Positions 8,578-17,883 are shown, counted from the first letter of the stretch. The stretch: DNA of 64,000 nt from Leptospira paudalimensis (GCF_026151345.1 NZ_JAMQPR010000001.1:1160231-1224230), one strand, 5' to 3'. Notes: generated by a model from the sequence alone, not told the origin. Program-made: numbers and translations.

Positions 8578-9360
8578 TTACCTCAGTTTGATTTTGATTG
8601 GGAGATGATCACTTATACTGGAATCAGGCAAGTTCTTTGAATTTAGCAAATTTCTATTATTGAAATTAGTTAAGATTTCACTTTGGGATTTTTCTATATA
8701 TTTTGATAATGGGTACGAAATTAAAATATTATCTAGTATATGCCATTCTTGTGCTTGATGGTCTATTCTAAAAAAATATGTTCCAGGTGGTCCGTTTGAA
8801 TTGTCACCATTAAAAGAGTTTATTGGTGAGTAAAATTTTAAGCGCTTTTCTTTGGAATATGTTCTGTATACCCTAGAATTTGCATTAAAATAATCTGTGG
8901 AATTTAATATAAAATGATCTTTGAAAATATTATCATGGTAATGTAAATTAAAATCTCCGAGGATAATAGAATATTCGTAGCTATTTTGGTTTATTTCTTG
9001 AGCTATCAATCTAGTGATATTTTCGTTCAAAGATTTACTACTTGATTCTGAATTTGATAAACTTTTTAGATGAACAATGTAGAGATAGGTTGTAGTCCCA
9101 GAATATAGAAATGAATATTTTGAGTAGTATGTTTCGGATTTCAAAAATTGAAAATTTATATTATCACTACAATATGCTCCAGTCCGTTTTGATGCGAAAT
9201 CATATTTAAATAGTGAGCTTTTTGAACAGACTTTGATATACTGCTCCTGATCCCAAAATTCTGCGATTGCGACAATTCTGTTCTTTGACGAAAAGTCCAA
9301 AGAGTTTATCAGTGATATTGGTTCTTGTTTATTATTTATATTCCAAAATATTATTTCCAT
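8578..9360 (-). CDS. Endonuclease/exonuclease/phosphatase-family protein
   Basis: 260 residues from the ATG at 9360; the upstream open frame is attC translation. Motifs of the EEP (DNase I-like) fold are visible in order: IIFWNINN at the N-terminus, AIAEFWDQ (catalytic Glu), SIILGDFNLHYHDN (Asp/Asn), and a C-terminal SDHLPIKI (Asp-His). All catalytic residues appear present, so an active metal-dependent phosphodiesterase or nuclease is likely. Substrate not predictable. No signal peptide, so cytoplasmic. Forms a two-gene cassette with the gene ending at 8056. Confidence 0.78.
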   Translation of the reverse strand: MEIIFWNINNKQEPISLINSLDFSSKNRIVAIAEFWDQEQYIKVCSKSSLFKYDFASKRTGAYCSDNINFQFLKSETYYSKYSFLYSGTTTYLYIVHLKSLSNSESSSKSLNENITRLIAQEINQNSYEYSIILGDFNLHYHDNIFKDHFILNSTDYFNANSRVYRTYSKEKRLKFYSPINSFNGDNSNGPPGTYFFRIDHQAQEWHILDNILISYPLSKYIEKSQSEILTNFNNRNLLNSKNLPDSSISDHLPIKIKLR

Positions 9361-9373
9361 TTTTTTAAATTGC

Positions 9374-9538
9374 GTATAACGAACTAGACTAACCGACGTA
9401 GGCTGACCCTGAGTCCCGGAACGGGACGTTAGGGACTGGAACGACGCTTGCGTAAGCAAGAGGAGTGCCAGAAGCCTATGTGTCGCAGACCGAGCGAGGG
9501 CGCAAGTCCCGAAGCGAAGCGGTTAGTCGCTGTTATGC
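9374..9538 (-). repeat. attC site 10
   Basis: Left box GTATAAC, right box GTTATGC. Outer stem ACTAACCG/CGGTTAGT; second stem GTAGGCT/AGCCTAT; terminal hairpin GCTTGC-GTAA-GCAAG. Confidence 0.87.
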
Positions 9539-9553
9539 GTAGTGACATGAATA

Positions 9554-10660
9554 TTATTTTGATTGCCTAAATTCATGAATTTCATACTTTATTTCCGGAA
9601 ATTTAGTTTTTAATATGTTATTTATTATTTTTATCGCATTAGATTCATCAAAAATTAAAAAATCAGAATAGAAGAAGAACTTTCCTGTAGCTCCTCCAAC
9701 CAAATCACCTGCTTTTTTTTTCTTTAATTCAGATAGTAAGGTATCCTCGATTTTTTCCCGAGTATTTACTAAACTCTCTAAGGGTAACTTACCTATTTCC
9801 ATTTTTATATAAATATATTTAGTTCCAGGATAGAATTCTATCTCTTCATCTACTAAATTAAAATTTCGAGTAATTCCAACATAGATATCTTCTCTTGACT
9901 CATAATTTTGCTTTTTATTGACTTTTTCTTCTTTAATTGAATATCCTGACCATTCATCATTAGGATTTCGATTTAAATCCCAATTGTTTTTTTGAGCAAG
10001 CAATTGAAATTCCTTTAAAAATTGACCATATTTTTTCGAATTATTTAAATTTTTCTCAGATGATTCTATTGTTTCAATGAACAATTCTGATAAAGCCTCT
10101 CCTAATATTTCTTCTATTAAAATAATTGATAAATGTCTTTGTTTCTCTGTAGAGATTTTCATAAATTCTGGATGAAATACTAAAATATTTAATTTACTCT
10201 TTGAATCATTTAACTGGTAGTTAATCATAAAGGATTCGGAATCAAAAGATATATCGAACATTCTTATGGCATTTCCCTCTAAATTCGAAGGTTGTTTAAA
10301 ACCATAGAATTTCCAATCCTTAGGAATATCAGCCTCTTCCAATATATATTCTATAATGATTTGTTTTGTTTTTTCTCCTTCTGGAGAAAATGCGATTGTA
10401 ATTTCTTTTGATTTGGAAATATAGCTTATGTTAAAGAAAATATCAGGAAAATGTTTTGATATAATTTTTGAAATCTCCTCATATGCTTGAGATGATTGTT
10501 CTGAATGAAATAATTTTTCGATTTTTCTAGAGGATTTATTTATTTGTTCCCAAAAGGAAAGTTTTGTTTCTAGCAATGTTTTTTTCATAAAAAGACCTTC
10601 ACAATTTATTGCCGAAATTGAGACTAAAGAAATCCTTAATAAAGTAAATATATTTTTCAT
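9554..10660 (-). CDS. Hypothetical exported protein, possibly a lipoprotein
   Basis: About 368 residues from the ATG at 10660. An earlier in-frame ATG at 10672 is part of the attC core box itself. Hydrophobic start followed by ISAINCEG suggests a lipobox. The rest is soluble, mixed alpha/beta, with no recognised domain; a segment KSKEITIAFSPEGEKTKQIII and a later REDIYVGITRNFNLVDEEIEF look like strands. Single-gene cassette. Confidence 0.6.
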   Translation of the reverse strand: MKNIFTLLRISLVSISAINCEGLFMKKTLLETKLSFWEQINKSSRKIEKLFHSEQSSQAYEEISKIISKHFPDIFFNISYISKSKEITIAFSPEGEKTKQIIIEYILEEADIPKDWKFYGFKQPSNLEGNAIRMFDISFDSESFMINYQLNDSKSKLNILVFHPEFMKISTEKQRHLSIILIEEILGEALSELFIETIESSEKNLNNSKKYGQFLKEFQLLAQKNNWDLNRNPNDEWSGYSIKEEKVNKKQNYESREDIYVGITRNFNLVDEEIEFYPGTKYIYIKMEIGKLPLESLVNTREKIEDTLLSELKKKKAGDLVGGATGKFFFYSDFLIFDESNAIKIINNILKTKFPEIKYEIHEFRQSK

Positions 10661-10668
10661 GTCATTAC

Positions 10669-11039
10669 GCATAACGAATCAGCCTTAACGACGTTCCGTG
10701 TAGCTGAGCCTCCTAGGAGGCGTTAGCGTAACACGGAATGTGCCTTTAGGCCGAGCGAGGGCCCCACGAGATCCAGATTTTTTCAGAAATCTGAGGCGAA
10801 GTGGAAAAGAGCCCGAGTGAGCGTTAAGGCGCTGTTAATTGCAGTTAGTTAGTATAGAATAAGATAAAAGTCGAAAGGGTTCTACAATCCAGCGCAAATT
10901 TCTCATAAATCTTAAAAAGCAAAAATCTTTAACTGCACTTTAATGGAGAGAAGAGCTTTAATTGTTCTCTTCCAAAGCGTTAATCGACAACACCCTCTTA
11001 AAAAATTTGCGCGTTTTCTTCTGTAGATCAACTAATTGC
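10669..11039 (-). mobile_element. ORF-less multi-copy cassette, copy 3
   Basis: Type-B attC 10669-10840 (left box GCATAAC, right box GTTAATT), body 10841-11039. The A run before TTTGCGCG is six long here instead of seven as in copies 1 and 2. Confidence 0.85.
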
Positions 11040-11204
11040 AATTAACGAACTAGACTTACCGAAGTTGTCCGACCCTGAGTCCCGGAAACGGGACGTTAGG
11101 GACTGGCATGTAGCTTGCGTAAGCAAGGCGAATGCCAGGAGGACAATTTGCCGCAGGCCGAGCGAGGCCTAGTGCCGAAGCGAAGCGGTAAGTCGCTGTT
11201 ATAC
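11040..11204 (-). repeat. attC site 12
   Basis: Left box AATTAAC, right box GTTATAC. Outer stem ACTTACCG/CGGTAAGT; second stem variant TTGTCC/GGACAA, compensated. Confidence 0.86.
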
Positions 11205-11210
11205 GCCGTT

Positions 11211-12101
11211 TTAAAATTTATAAGTAATTGAGGCAAAAGTTGTGCCTGAATATTCACTTCTTGCGTTGACTTCAATAGCGGATCTAACAAGTAAGTTGAA
11301 ATATAGGTCAGTGGCAATGATATTGCTTCTATTAAGTTTTATATTAGCAAATTGATCAATGTATCCAAGTGATAAAAGAATAGAATCATTTAATTCATAA
11401 CCAAGAACGAGTTTAATTTCGCGAAGTAAATATTTGGTAGCAGGATTATCTTGAATATCTAAAGTTTCCGCTCTTCTTGCAGAAGTTACAATTGAATAAT
11501 TTATATTAGAAATACCATTTAAAACAGAATATCTATATCCAGAAGCAATATAGAATCCATAAAATCTCGGAGATTCAAGTAAGAATCCAGCTGCAATTCC
11601 CTTGAAGTTTTGAGAGAAATTATAATTATTGAAACCATAAGTTCCATCGCTAAGATTGCTTTGCAATCTCTGGAGACCAACATTGAGTATTATTCTATTT
11701 TCTATTAAATGATAGTTTAGAAAAAGATTTTGTTCAGATCTGTAAAAAGTTCCAAGATTACCCTTGCTATAAAATCCAGTAGTAGGATTAATTCTATCGA
11801 ATGTAGTATTAGTTTTTTTAAATTCGTAGAAATTACCTTCAATACTAAACTTTGAATCACCTAAGAATTTATTGAATCCAAAAGTATTATACTGAATGGA
11901 AGGTAATTCAGAAGCCAAAGCAAACGGAAAAATGCTATTATAAATGTTTAGTTCATTTGGTGCTACATATCCATTATTTCTTCTTAAATAAATTTGGTTC
12001 GATTTTCTTTCTTTTTGCTTATTCTCTGTTTCTTCTTCTGCATAGATGCAGAGATTTAAAATTAGGAACGCGGTTATAATTAGTACTTTTTTATTTTTCA
12101 T
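11211..12101 (-). CDS. Outer-membrane beta-barrel-like protein
   Basis: 296 residues. Signal peptide KKVLIITAFLILNLCIYAEE with a cleavable-looking end; ribosome site AGGAAA upstream. The mature part is rich in alternating hydrophobic/aromatic strands and turns (FYEFKKTNTTF; LFLNYHLIENRIILNVGLQ; GFYIASGYRYSVL; LGYELNDSILLSLGYI) and ends in ASITYKF with a terminal Phe, typical of outer-membrane barrels. Role unknown. Single-gene cassette. Confidence 0.7.
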   Translation of the reverse strand: MKNKKVLIITAFLILNLCIYAEEETENKQKERKSNQIYLRRNNGYVAPNELNIYNSIFPFALASELPSIQYNTFGFNKFLGDSKFSIEGNFYEFKKTNTTFDRINPTTGFYSKGNLGTFYRSEQNLFLNYHLIENRIILNVGLQRLQSNLSDGTYGFNNYNFSQNFKGIAAGFLLESPRFYGFYIASGYRYSVLNGISNINYSIVTSARRAETLDIQDNPATKYLLREIKLVLGYELNDSILLSLGYIDQFANIKLNRSNIIATDLYFNLLVRSAIEVNARSEYSGTTFASITYKF

Positions 12102-12128
12102 ATTTTCCTGAAGATTTTTTATAATGGC

Positions 12129-12499
12129 GTATAACGAATCAGCCTTAACGACGTTCCGTGTAGCTGAGCCTCATAGAGGCGTTAGCGTAACACGGAATGT
12201 GCCTTTAGGCCGAGGGAGGGCTCCACAAAGCCTAGATTTCATCAGAAATCTGAGGCGAAGTGGAAAAGCGCCCGAGTGAGCGTTAAGGCGCTGTTAATTG
12301 CAGTTAGTTAATATAGAAATAGAGTTCAGTCGAAAGGGTCCTACATTCCAGCGCAAATTTTCTCTTAAATCTTACAAAGCAAAAATCTTTAACTCTACTT
12401 TAATGGAGAGAAGAGCATTAATTGTTCTCTTCCAAAGCGTTAATCGACAACACCCTCTTAAAAAATTTGCGCGTTTTCTTCTGAAGATCAACTAATTGC
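12129..12499 (-). mobile_element. ORF-less multi-copy cassette, copy 4
   Basis: Type-B attC 12129-12299, body 12300-12499. Internal attC loop differs (GAGGGAGGGCTCCACAAAG form). A 65-codon plus-strand frame spans it by chance, but the same frame is broken in other copies. Confidence 0.85.
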
Positions 12500-12661
12500 A
12501 ATTAACGAACTAGCTAACCGACGTAGGCTGACCCTCAGCCTCTTAGAGGCGTTAGGGACTGGCACGTAGTTTGCGAAAGCAAACGAGTGACAGAAAGCCT
12601 ATGTGCCGTAGGCCAAGCGAGGGCGTAATGCCCGAAGCGCAGCGGTTAGCGTATGTTAATT
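12500..12661 (-). repeat. attC site 14
   Basis: Left box AATTAAC, right box GTTAATT. Outer stem GCTAACCG/CGGTTAGC; second stem GTAGGCT/AGCCTAT. The internal hairpin is GCCTCTTAGAGGC, a type-B-like element in a type-A site. Confidence 0.83.
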
Positions 12662-12748
12662 GCAGTGTCCAAGGTATAGAAAAGATTAAATTAAGAAAGA
12701 ATTAAAGCCAAAAATTTTGTGAGAAATAATTAAAATCGACTCATTCTC

Positions 12749-12988
12749 TTAGATTAATTTTCGCTGAAATATCCCAAACAGAGCAAAGTAAAACAGAACT
12801 GTGATAAAAGTAAACAAAGCAAAAGAATAATGAGAAAGACGAGAACAAAATAGAAACATTAATAAAATCTCTTCCAAGAAGCCTACAAAATCAAACACGG
12901 CTTTCTCAAAGCATGACAAAGAACCTGAAATCCCAGAATCAGCGAAAATTTGAACGGAATATTCTAAATCATTTTTTGGACATTGCAA
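12749..12988 (-). CDS. Possible small membrane protein
   Basis: 79 residues, starting at the edge of the cassette and with two hydrophobic segments (AVFDFVGFLEEILLMFLF; YSFALFTFITVLFYFALFGIF). No ribosome site can be judged because the ATG overlaps the attC boundary. It is the only plausible gene in this short cassette, which may otherwise be another gene-less one. Confidence 0.35.
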   Translation of the reverse strand: MQCPKNDLEYSVQIFADSGISGSLSCFEKAVFDFVGFLEEILLMFLFCSRLSHYSFALFTFITVLFYFALFGIFQRKLI

Positions 12989-13150
12989 TTAAGAACTAGT
13001 GGAGACGACGTTCCCTGACCCTGAGTCCCGGAACGGGACGTTAGGGACTGGCACGGAGTTTGCGGATGCAAACGAGTGACAGAAAGGGAATGTGGCGCAG
13101 CCCAAGCGAGGCCGTGAGTGCCGAAGCGCAGCGTTTCCACAATGTTATGC
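12987..13150 (-). repeat. attC site 15 (degenerate left box)
   Basis: The left box reads AATTAAG instead of AATTAAC, and the following CG step is lost, so the cut-side core is altered. Right box GTTATGC; outer stem TGGAGACG/CGTTTCCA intact. Confidence 0.8.
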
Positions 13151-13759
13151 GCTGCGAGTTATTTTTTGAATTATACTTTTTAAATTGAATTTAAGTGAAG
13201 CTTCAAGATCAGTATTAACAATTTGCCAGATATTTTCTGAATTAATTTCAAAGACCCAATGTTCCAATTTCCAAATTTTATCATCAGGGATAGTTATCTG
13301 CGGATTATATTCAGTAAAAAAGGAAAAATACACCTCTGCAAAAACTCTATTAATAAGATTGTTCTTCGATGCGTCGATTTTAAAAACTTTAAATGATTCG
13401 AGAGTTATATATTGTGGCAAATTAGATATTACACTCTTGGAAGTATTCGTTATTGGAAATAATATCTTTATTTCTTTATTTATTAAAAAATTTTGATTTA
13501 GAATTCTATTTTTAATAATATTTTCAAAATTTGATTCGCATAAGTTTTTGATTAGATCTACATCATTGATATTCTTGTATTTTGATTTCTTTTTTGAATT
13601 AGGAATGAAATCTGAGTTGATTTCAATGATAAGAGAGTATATTGCAAATATCGAAAGAGCGAAATAGAAATAATAAACTTTAAAATTTGTTTCAATTAAT
13701 TCATATTTGTATAAAACAAAAAAAGTAATTGCTGCGAGAAAATAAATATAATTTTTCAA
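13145..13759 (-). CDS. Membrane-anchored hypothetical protein
   Basis: 204 residues from a TTG at 13759. Two N-terminal transmembrane segments (YIYFLAAITFFVLY; VYYFYFALSIFAIYSLII) are followed by a basic linker (KKKSKYKN) and a soluble C-terminal domain. No family recognised. The stop codon TAA comes from the attC right box (ends R-S-A-stop). About 170 bases of non-coding sequence lie between its start and the next attC. Confidence 0.55.
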   Translation of the reverse strand: MKNYIYFLAAITFFVLYKYELIETNFKVYYFYFALSIFAIYSLIIEINSDFIPNSKKKSKYKNINDVDLIKNLCESNFENIIKNRILNQNFLINKEIKILFPITNTSKSVISNLPQYITLESFKVFKIDASKNNLINRVFAEVYFSFFTEYNPQITIPDDKIWKLEHWVFEINSENIWQIVNTDLEASLKFNLKSIIQKITRSA

Positions 13760-13929
13760 TTTCGATTTGCTGGACTAGATAATTAACATTCTATTGTTGT
13801 GATTAAGTTACTAACTAACTTATTGAGTTTTGAAAGAACATTTTTTATTCTAAGGATTTTTATAAATTTCGAAAAATTATAGGAAGAATCAAATTTTTTT
13901 GATAATGATGGAATAATTTAACTCGTTGC

Positions 13930-14094
13930 GCATAACGAACTAGACTTACCGAAGTTCCCTGACCCTGAGTCCCGGAAACGGGACGTTAGGGACTGGCATG
14001 CAGCTTGCGTAAGCAAGGCGAATGCCAGAAAGGGAATTTGCCGCAGGCCGAGCGAGGGCTTGTCCCGAAGCGAAGCGGTAAGTCGCTGTTATAC
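13930..14094 (-). repeat. attC site 16
   Basis: Left box GCATAAC, right box GTTATAC. Outer stem ACTTACCG/CGGTAAGT; second stem TTCCCT/AGGGAA; triplet stem GCC/GGC. Confidence 0.86.
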
Positions 14095-14098
14095 GCTG

Positions 14099-14839
14099 TT
14101 ATGAATTTTCTAGTTTTTTCTTGAAGTTTAGGGAATCTTCAAAAAAAGTAATTGCATTCAATTTTTCATATAATTCTTTATCAAGATATTGAACTACATG
14201 TCTTAAGTAATTTATTTCAGAAGAAACAAGTTGAGCTTTTAAAATATCTAAATATTTTTCCTTTTCTTCATTGTTTAAGAAAGTTGAATTTAAAATTAAT
14301 TTTAATAAATTATAAATTGATTTTGAATATATTTTTAAAATTCCTTCAGTAAATAATGATTTTTCTGGGTTTGATGGTGATTTTTCGAATTCGGAAATTG
14401 ATATCTGTATTGCGGAAAATAAAATTTCTCTTCCAGGAGACCTAATTATATCAACCTCACTGCCTTTACTTCTATCTATAACATTTCGTTCAAAAGCAGA
14501 AATCAGATTATTAAGCTGATTTAAGTAATTGAAAAAAGTATTATCGAAATTGATTTTGAGTGTCTCGTTTCGATCTTTTTCTCTTGATTCTTTGAGTTCT
14601 TGAGCTTCATTCCTTTGAAAGTTGAAGGATTTGATAACAAATAAGAAAGTTATGAAAGTTAGTAACGGATTTAATAGACCTCCGTAAAAATCGCCAAATT
14701 GTCCCCAGATTTCTTCATCTCTTATAAATTCAAATTTATTGGAAAATTTTTGATAATAAAGAATTGCTGGTAGTGCCATTACTATTAATGCAGTTATCAA
14801 ATATCCATTGTTTTTTATTTTCTTCATATATTTTTTCAT
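14099..14839 (-). CDS. AbiC-like putative phage abortive-infection protein
   Basis: 246 residues. Two N-terminal transmembrane segments flank the motif EEIWGQFGDFYGGLLNPLLT, then FLFVIKSFNFQRNEAQELK. This arrangement is the hallmark of the putative phage abortive infection family (putAbiC, PF16872). The rest is helical, with FDNTFFNYLNQLNNLI after the membrane part. Presumed inner-membrane defence protein; the phage trigger and toxic activity are not known for this family. Single-gene cassette. Confidence 0.8.
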   Translation of the reverse strand: MKKYMKKIKNNGYLITALIVMALPAILYYQKFSNKFEFIRDEEIWGQFGDFYGGLLNPLLTFITFLFVIKSFNFQRNEAQELKESREKDRNETLKINFDNTFFNYLNQLNNLISAFERNVIDRSKGSEVDIIRSPGREILFSAIQISISEFEKSPSNPEKSLFTEGILKIYSKSIYNLLKLILNSTFLNNEEKEKYLDILKAQLVSSEINYLRHVVQYLDKELYEKLNAITFFEDSLNFKKKLENS

Positions 14840-14845
14840 AATAGC

Positions 14846-15010
14846 GTATAACGAACTAGACTAGCCGACGTAGGCTGGCCCTGAGTCCCTGGAGGGGACG
14901 TTAGGGATTGGCACGACGCTTGCGTAAGCAAGAGAAGTGACAAAAGCCTATGTGTCGTAGACCGAACGAGGGCGTAAGTCCCGAAGTGAAGCGGTTAGTC
15001 GCTGTTAGCC
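14846..15010 (-). repeat. attC site 17
   Basis: Left box GTATAAC, right box GTTAGCC. Outer stem ACTAGCCG/CGGTTAGT with one G-T wobble; second stem GTAGGCT/AGCCTAT. Confidence 0.86.
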
Positions 15011-15021
15011 GACGTTATCAC

Positions 15022-15942
15022 TTATTCAGATTCGGTATTTGTATCAATGATTTGTTTTACTGAGTCAATTAAGTCTGGATTATCATAAACTTCGACACTT
15101 GGGAATTCATTAGAAATTTTTGAAGGCTGAGGAAGTGGTAGGATTCGTACTTTTCTTTCTATTAACTCGTCAAAATCTTTTACTGATTGTTTAATTGCTA
15201 TTAGATTCTCGGGTTTCAATGTTTTATAATCGGTTAAAAATTCTTCACATAGTTTCGTAAGAATCTTTTCCTGAGCACCAATATAAATTTCACTTAATTT
15301 TTTTACATTATCAGTTTCAAGTTGATATCTTTCCATTTGTTTTAGATGCTTTTCTTGTTCTCTCTTTTCTTTTCTCCACCTGATAACAAGTTGCATAACT
15401 CTTCCTATAACTACAGAAAGACTAGCTGTTGTAAATATTATTAGTAGAAGAGATCCTTTTTGAGCAGAGTCTACTGTTAATTCAGCATTTTCCTCAGTTG
15501 CCTTTTGAAGTTCTAGAAAGGCTCTTTTTGATCTATTGAGTAGATCTATATATTCATCTATAGTGATTTTATCTGGATAACTTATTACAAATAGACTATC
15601 TGGTTCTTCGTAAGTTTCTACATAATTTGAGAGTAGACTTATCGAGGTCTGTAAGTGATTTTTTAAATTAATGACTGCATTACGAAATTCAGTTCCTAGA
15701 TTTATTGTGCTAACAAATGATTTTTCGGAATACATAACAATATGCGAGTATTGACTTTCGATATTTGTAATTATTTTATGTAATCCATTTTCAAATTCTC
15801 GTAGACGATTAAATGCGCTTCTTAGGTTCGATATATTTGAAATTCGCATTTGATTTTGTTGCGGTTTATGTTCTTCAAACGTTATCTTATCTAAGTCATT
15901 CTTTGAAATAATTAGGTCCTGGTAAATTTTGCTTAAACTCAT
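15022..15942 (-). CDS. Helical protein with one central transmembrane segment
   Basis: 306 residues, ATG at 15942 with AAAGGAAA upstream. Helical N-terminal half, one membrane segment in the middle (GSLLLIIFTTASLSVVIGRVM), then a strongly charged helix RWRKEKREQEKHLKQMERY and a soluble C-terminal domain. No family recognised. The layout (sensor-like outer half, membrane pass, cytoplasmic helix) is compatible with signalling or defence, but nothing specific supports either. Confidence 0.55.
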   Translation of the reverse strand: MSLSKIYQDLIISKNDLDKITFEEHKPQQNQMRISNISNLRSAFNRLREFENGLHKIITNIESQYSHIVMYSEKSFVSTINLGTEFRNAVINLKNHLQTSISLLSNYVETYEEPDSLFVISYPDKITIDEYIDLLNRSKRAFLELQKATEENAELTVDSAQKGSLLLIIFTTASLSVVIGRVMQLVIRWRKEKREQEKHLKQMERYQLETDNVKKLSEIYIGAQEKILTKLCEEFLTDYKTLKPENLIAIKQSVKDFDELIERKVRILPLPQPSKISNEFPSVEVYDNPDLIDSVKQIIDTNTESE

Positions 15943-15978
15943 GTTTTTCCTTTTTTTAGTTTAAATTTTGATAATGTC

Positions 15979-16142
15979 GGCTAACGAACTAGGGGAGACG
16001 ACGTTCCCTGACCCTGAGTCCCGGAACGGGACGTTAGGGACTGGCACGGAGTTTGCGGATGCAAACGAGTGACAGAAAGGGAATGTGTCGTAGACCAAGC
16101 GAGGCCGTAGTGCCGAAGCGCAGCGTTTCCCCGCTGTTATGC
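15979..16142 (-). repeat. attC site 18
   Basis: Left box GGCTAAC, right box GTTATGC. Outer stem GGGGAGACG/CGTTTCCCC (one G-T wobble). Confidence 0.86.
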
Positions 16143-16150
16143 GAAGTGCA

Positions 16151-16894
16151 CTATGTATACAAGTATTTTTTTAATAAATTTAAGATTCCATAGATTAAAA
16201 TTATTATTGTACTAAATAAAAAGGAGTAAATTAGATTTTCTTTTTTAAATACGAATTTAGTAATAATAAAAAATAGACCAGTTATAATTCCTATTGGATA
16301 AAGTTGAATAAATGGAACTATCGTATAGATTATTAGAGAATTACCTTCCAGATATAGAAGTAGAGAGGATAAGGTAACGGCAGAAAAAGACAATGCAAAT
16401 CCAACCCATATTAAAAGTTGTTCTTTTGAAGTTAATTCTGCATTTTCATTCTCGTCATGTTTACTCTTTATCTCAGTAATTTCATCCGTGGTTAAAACAA
16501 AAGTTCTCGCAAGTATATCGCCGATTCTACGTCTATTTCGAGAGAATAAATATACAATACCTGCGGGTATCCCACCAAGGAAGACAGGATTATTTTCAAA
16601 AATTCGTAAGAGAGTTCTGATACTTGCAGGAATAACTCCTGGAGGTTTAAGATTTGAATCTACAATTCTTAATTTAAAAAGAAATTTTCCTGGTGTATAA
16701 CCAAGTAATCCTTCTAAAACTGGAAAATATAATATAATTATGAGTAATAATATTGGAGATATTATTTCATAAAGTTTTTTTCCAATCAACAACTGTGTAA
16801 AATACATTATGCCAAATATAAATAGAAAATCAATCCAATTGGATGCCCATCTTCTAATCAAAATATTGACCTTTGGTGAATTTTCAACATTCAT
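16151..16894 (-). CDS. RDD-family membrane protein
   Basis: 247 residues from the ATG at 16894; upstream residues of the open frame are attC translation. The N-terminal RRWASNWIDFLFIFGIMYF and the later TPGKFLFKLRIVDSN plus RNRRRIGDILARTFVLT are typical of RDD domains (conserved Arg and two Asp). Several further hydrophobic segments follow at the C-terminus. Some RDD proteins act as ion antiporters; the role here is not predictable. Single-gene cassette. Confidence 0.8.
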   Translation of the reverse strand: MNVENSPKVNILIRRWASNWIDFLFIFGIMYFTQLLIGKKLYEIISPILLLIIILYFPVLEGLLGYTPGKFLFKLRIVDSNLKPPGVIPASIRTLLRIFENNPVFLGGIPAGIVYLFSRNRRRIGDILARTFVLTTDEITEIKSKHDENENAELTSKEQLLIWVGFALSFSAVTLSSLLLYLEGNSLIIYTIVPFIQLYPIGIITGLFFIITKFVFKKENLIYSFLFSTIIILIYGILNLLKKYLYT

Positions 16895-16928
16895 TAAATT
16901 TCTCCTAAAATTTATTTTAGTGCATTTC

Positions 16929-17093
16929 GCATAACGAACTAGACTAACCGACGTAGGCTGACCCTGAGTCCCGAACGGGACGTTAGGGACTGGCCACGAC
17001 ACTTGCGCAGGCAAGGGGAGTGCCAGAAGCCTATGTGTCGCAGACCGAGCGAGGGCGCAAGTCCCGAAGCGAAGCGGTTAGTCGCTGTTATAC
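16929..17093 (-). repeat. attC site 19
   Basis: Left box GCATAAC, right box GTTATAC. Outer stem ACTAACCG/CGGTTAGT; second stem GTAGGCT/AGCCTAT. Confidence 0.86.
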
Positions 17094-17183
17094 GCTGGCA
17101 CGTTTGTATATAAATAGGGTTTTCTTTACAAATAATAATATTTTTATTTTTTAAAAACCTTTCTTCTGAATAAAAACTAAAAA

Positions 17184-17642
17184 TTATTTTAATTTCATTT
17201 GTTCAACCCAAACATTAGGAATATTGTTGTAGTGATCGCGAATTCTATCTTCAATATGTTTTACACTCCATACTGCACATCTATCTAACTTCTTACATTC
17301 TTCTTTTTTTGCAGGACGAATATGACCACCAAGATATATTTCAAATTTATCCGGATTTAGTTCATTTTGAATGAATCTTGGGACAGGCTCGGAGAACTTT
17401 ACTGGTAAAGTAATCTTTCCGATTTTTGTCCATCTACCGTCTAGCACGGCATCATTATTAGCAGCTACTCGAAATAAAATTGGTAACTCGACAATTTCAT
17501 TAACACTTAAATCACCGAATGATTTTGAGTCAAAAAATACAATATCTGTTTCATGAAGAATAAGGCCATATATGTAAAAGTTATCTACAGGAACTTTAAT
17601 AATTGATCCGACTGTTCTTCTTTGTTTCTTATTCATAATCAA
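17184..17642 (-). CDS. Imm26-like immunity protein
   Basis: 152 residues; an internal ATG two codons in is an equally good start. The N-terminus RRTVGSIIKVPVDNFYIYGLIL, then IVFFDSKSF, and a later ELPILFRVAANNDAVLDGRW resemble the immunity protein 26 family, which is associated with polymorphic toxins. No matching toxin gene is visible in or near this cassette, so it would be an orphan antidote if functional. Family assignment is from pattern only. Confidence 0.6.
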   Translation of the reverse strand: MIMNKKQRRTVGSIIKVPVDNFYIYGLILHETDIVFFDSKSFGDLSVNEIVELPILFRVAANNDAVLDGRWTKIGKITLPVKFSEPVPRFIQNELNPDKFEIYLGGHIRPAKKEECKKLDRCAVWSVKHIEDRIRDHYNNIPNVWVEQMKLK

Positions 17643-17690
17643 TCAAATCTTTTTAATTTATTTATTTATTTAAATTTTAAACGTGCTTGC

Positions 17691-17853
17691 GTATAACGAA
17701 CTAGCTAACCGACGTAGGCTGGCCCTGAGCCTCTGGAGGAGGCGTTAGGGATTGGCAAGACGCTTGCGTAAGCAAGAGGAGTGCCAAAAGCCTATGTGCC
17801 GAAGGCCGAGCGAGGGCGAAGACCCGAAGCGAAGTGGTTAGCGTATGTTAGCC
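17691..17853 (-). repeat. attC site 20
   Basis: Left box GTATAAC, right box GTTAGCC. Outer stem GCTAACC/GGTTAGC; internal hairpin GCCTCTGGAGGAGGC. Confidence 0.85.
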
Positions 17854-17883
17854 GAAGTAGCGAATCCTTTAAGGAAAAATTGT

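Noticed and set aside
12298..12495. 65-codon plus-strand frame in ORF-less copy 4, and the related frame at 29359-29637
   Set aside because: The frame starting at ATGGAGAG is stopped by AAGCTTAA in copies 1, 5 and 8, lacks its ATG in copy 6, and is shifted by a 6- versus 7-A run in others.
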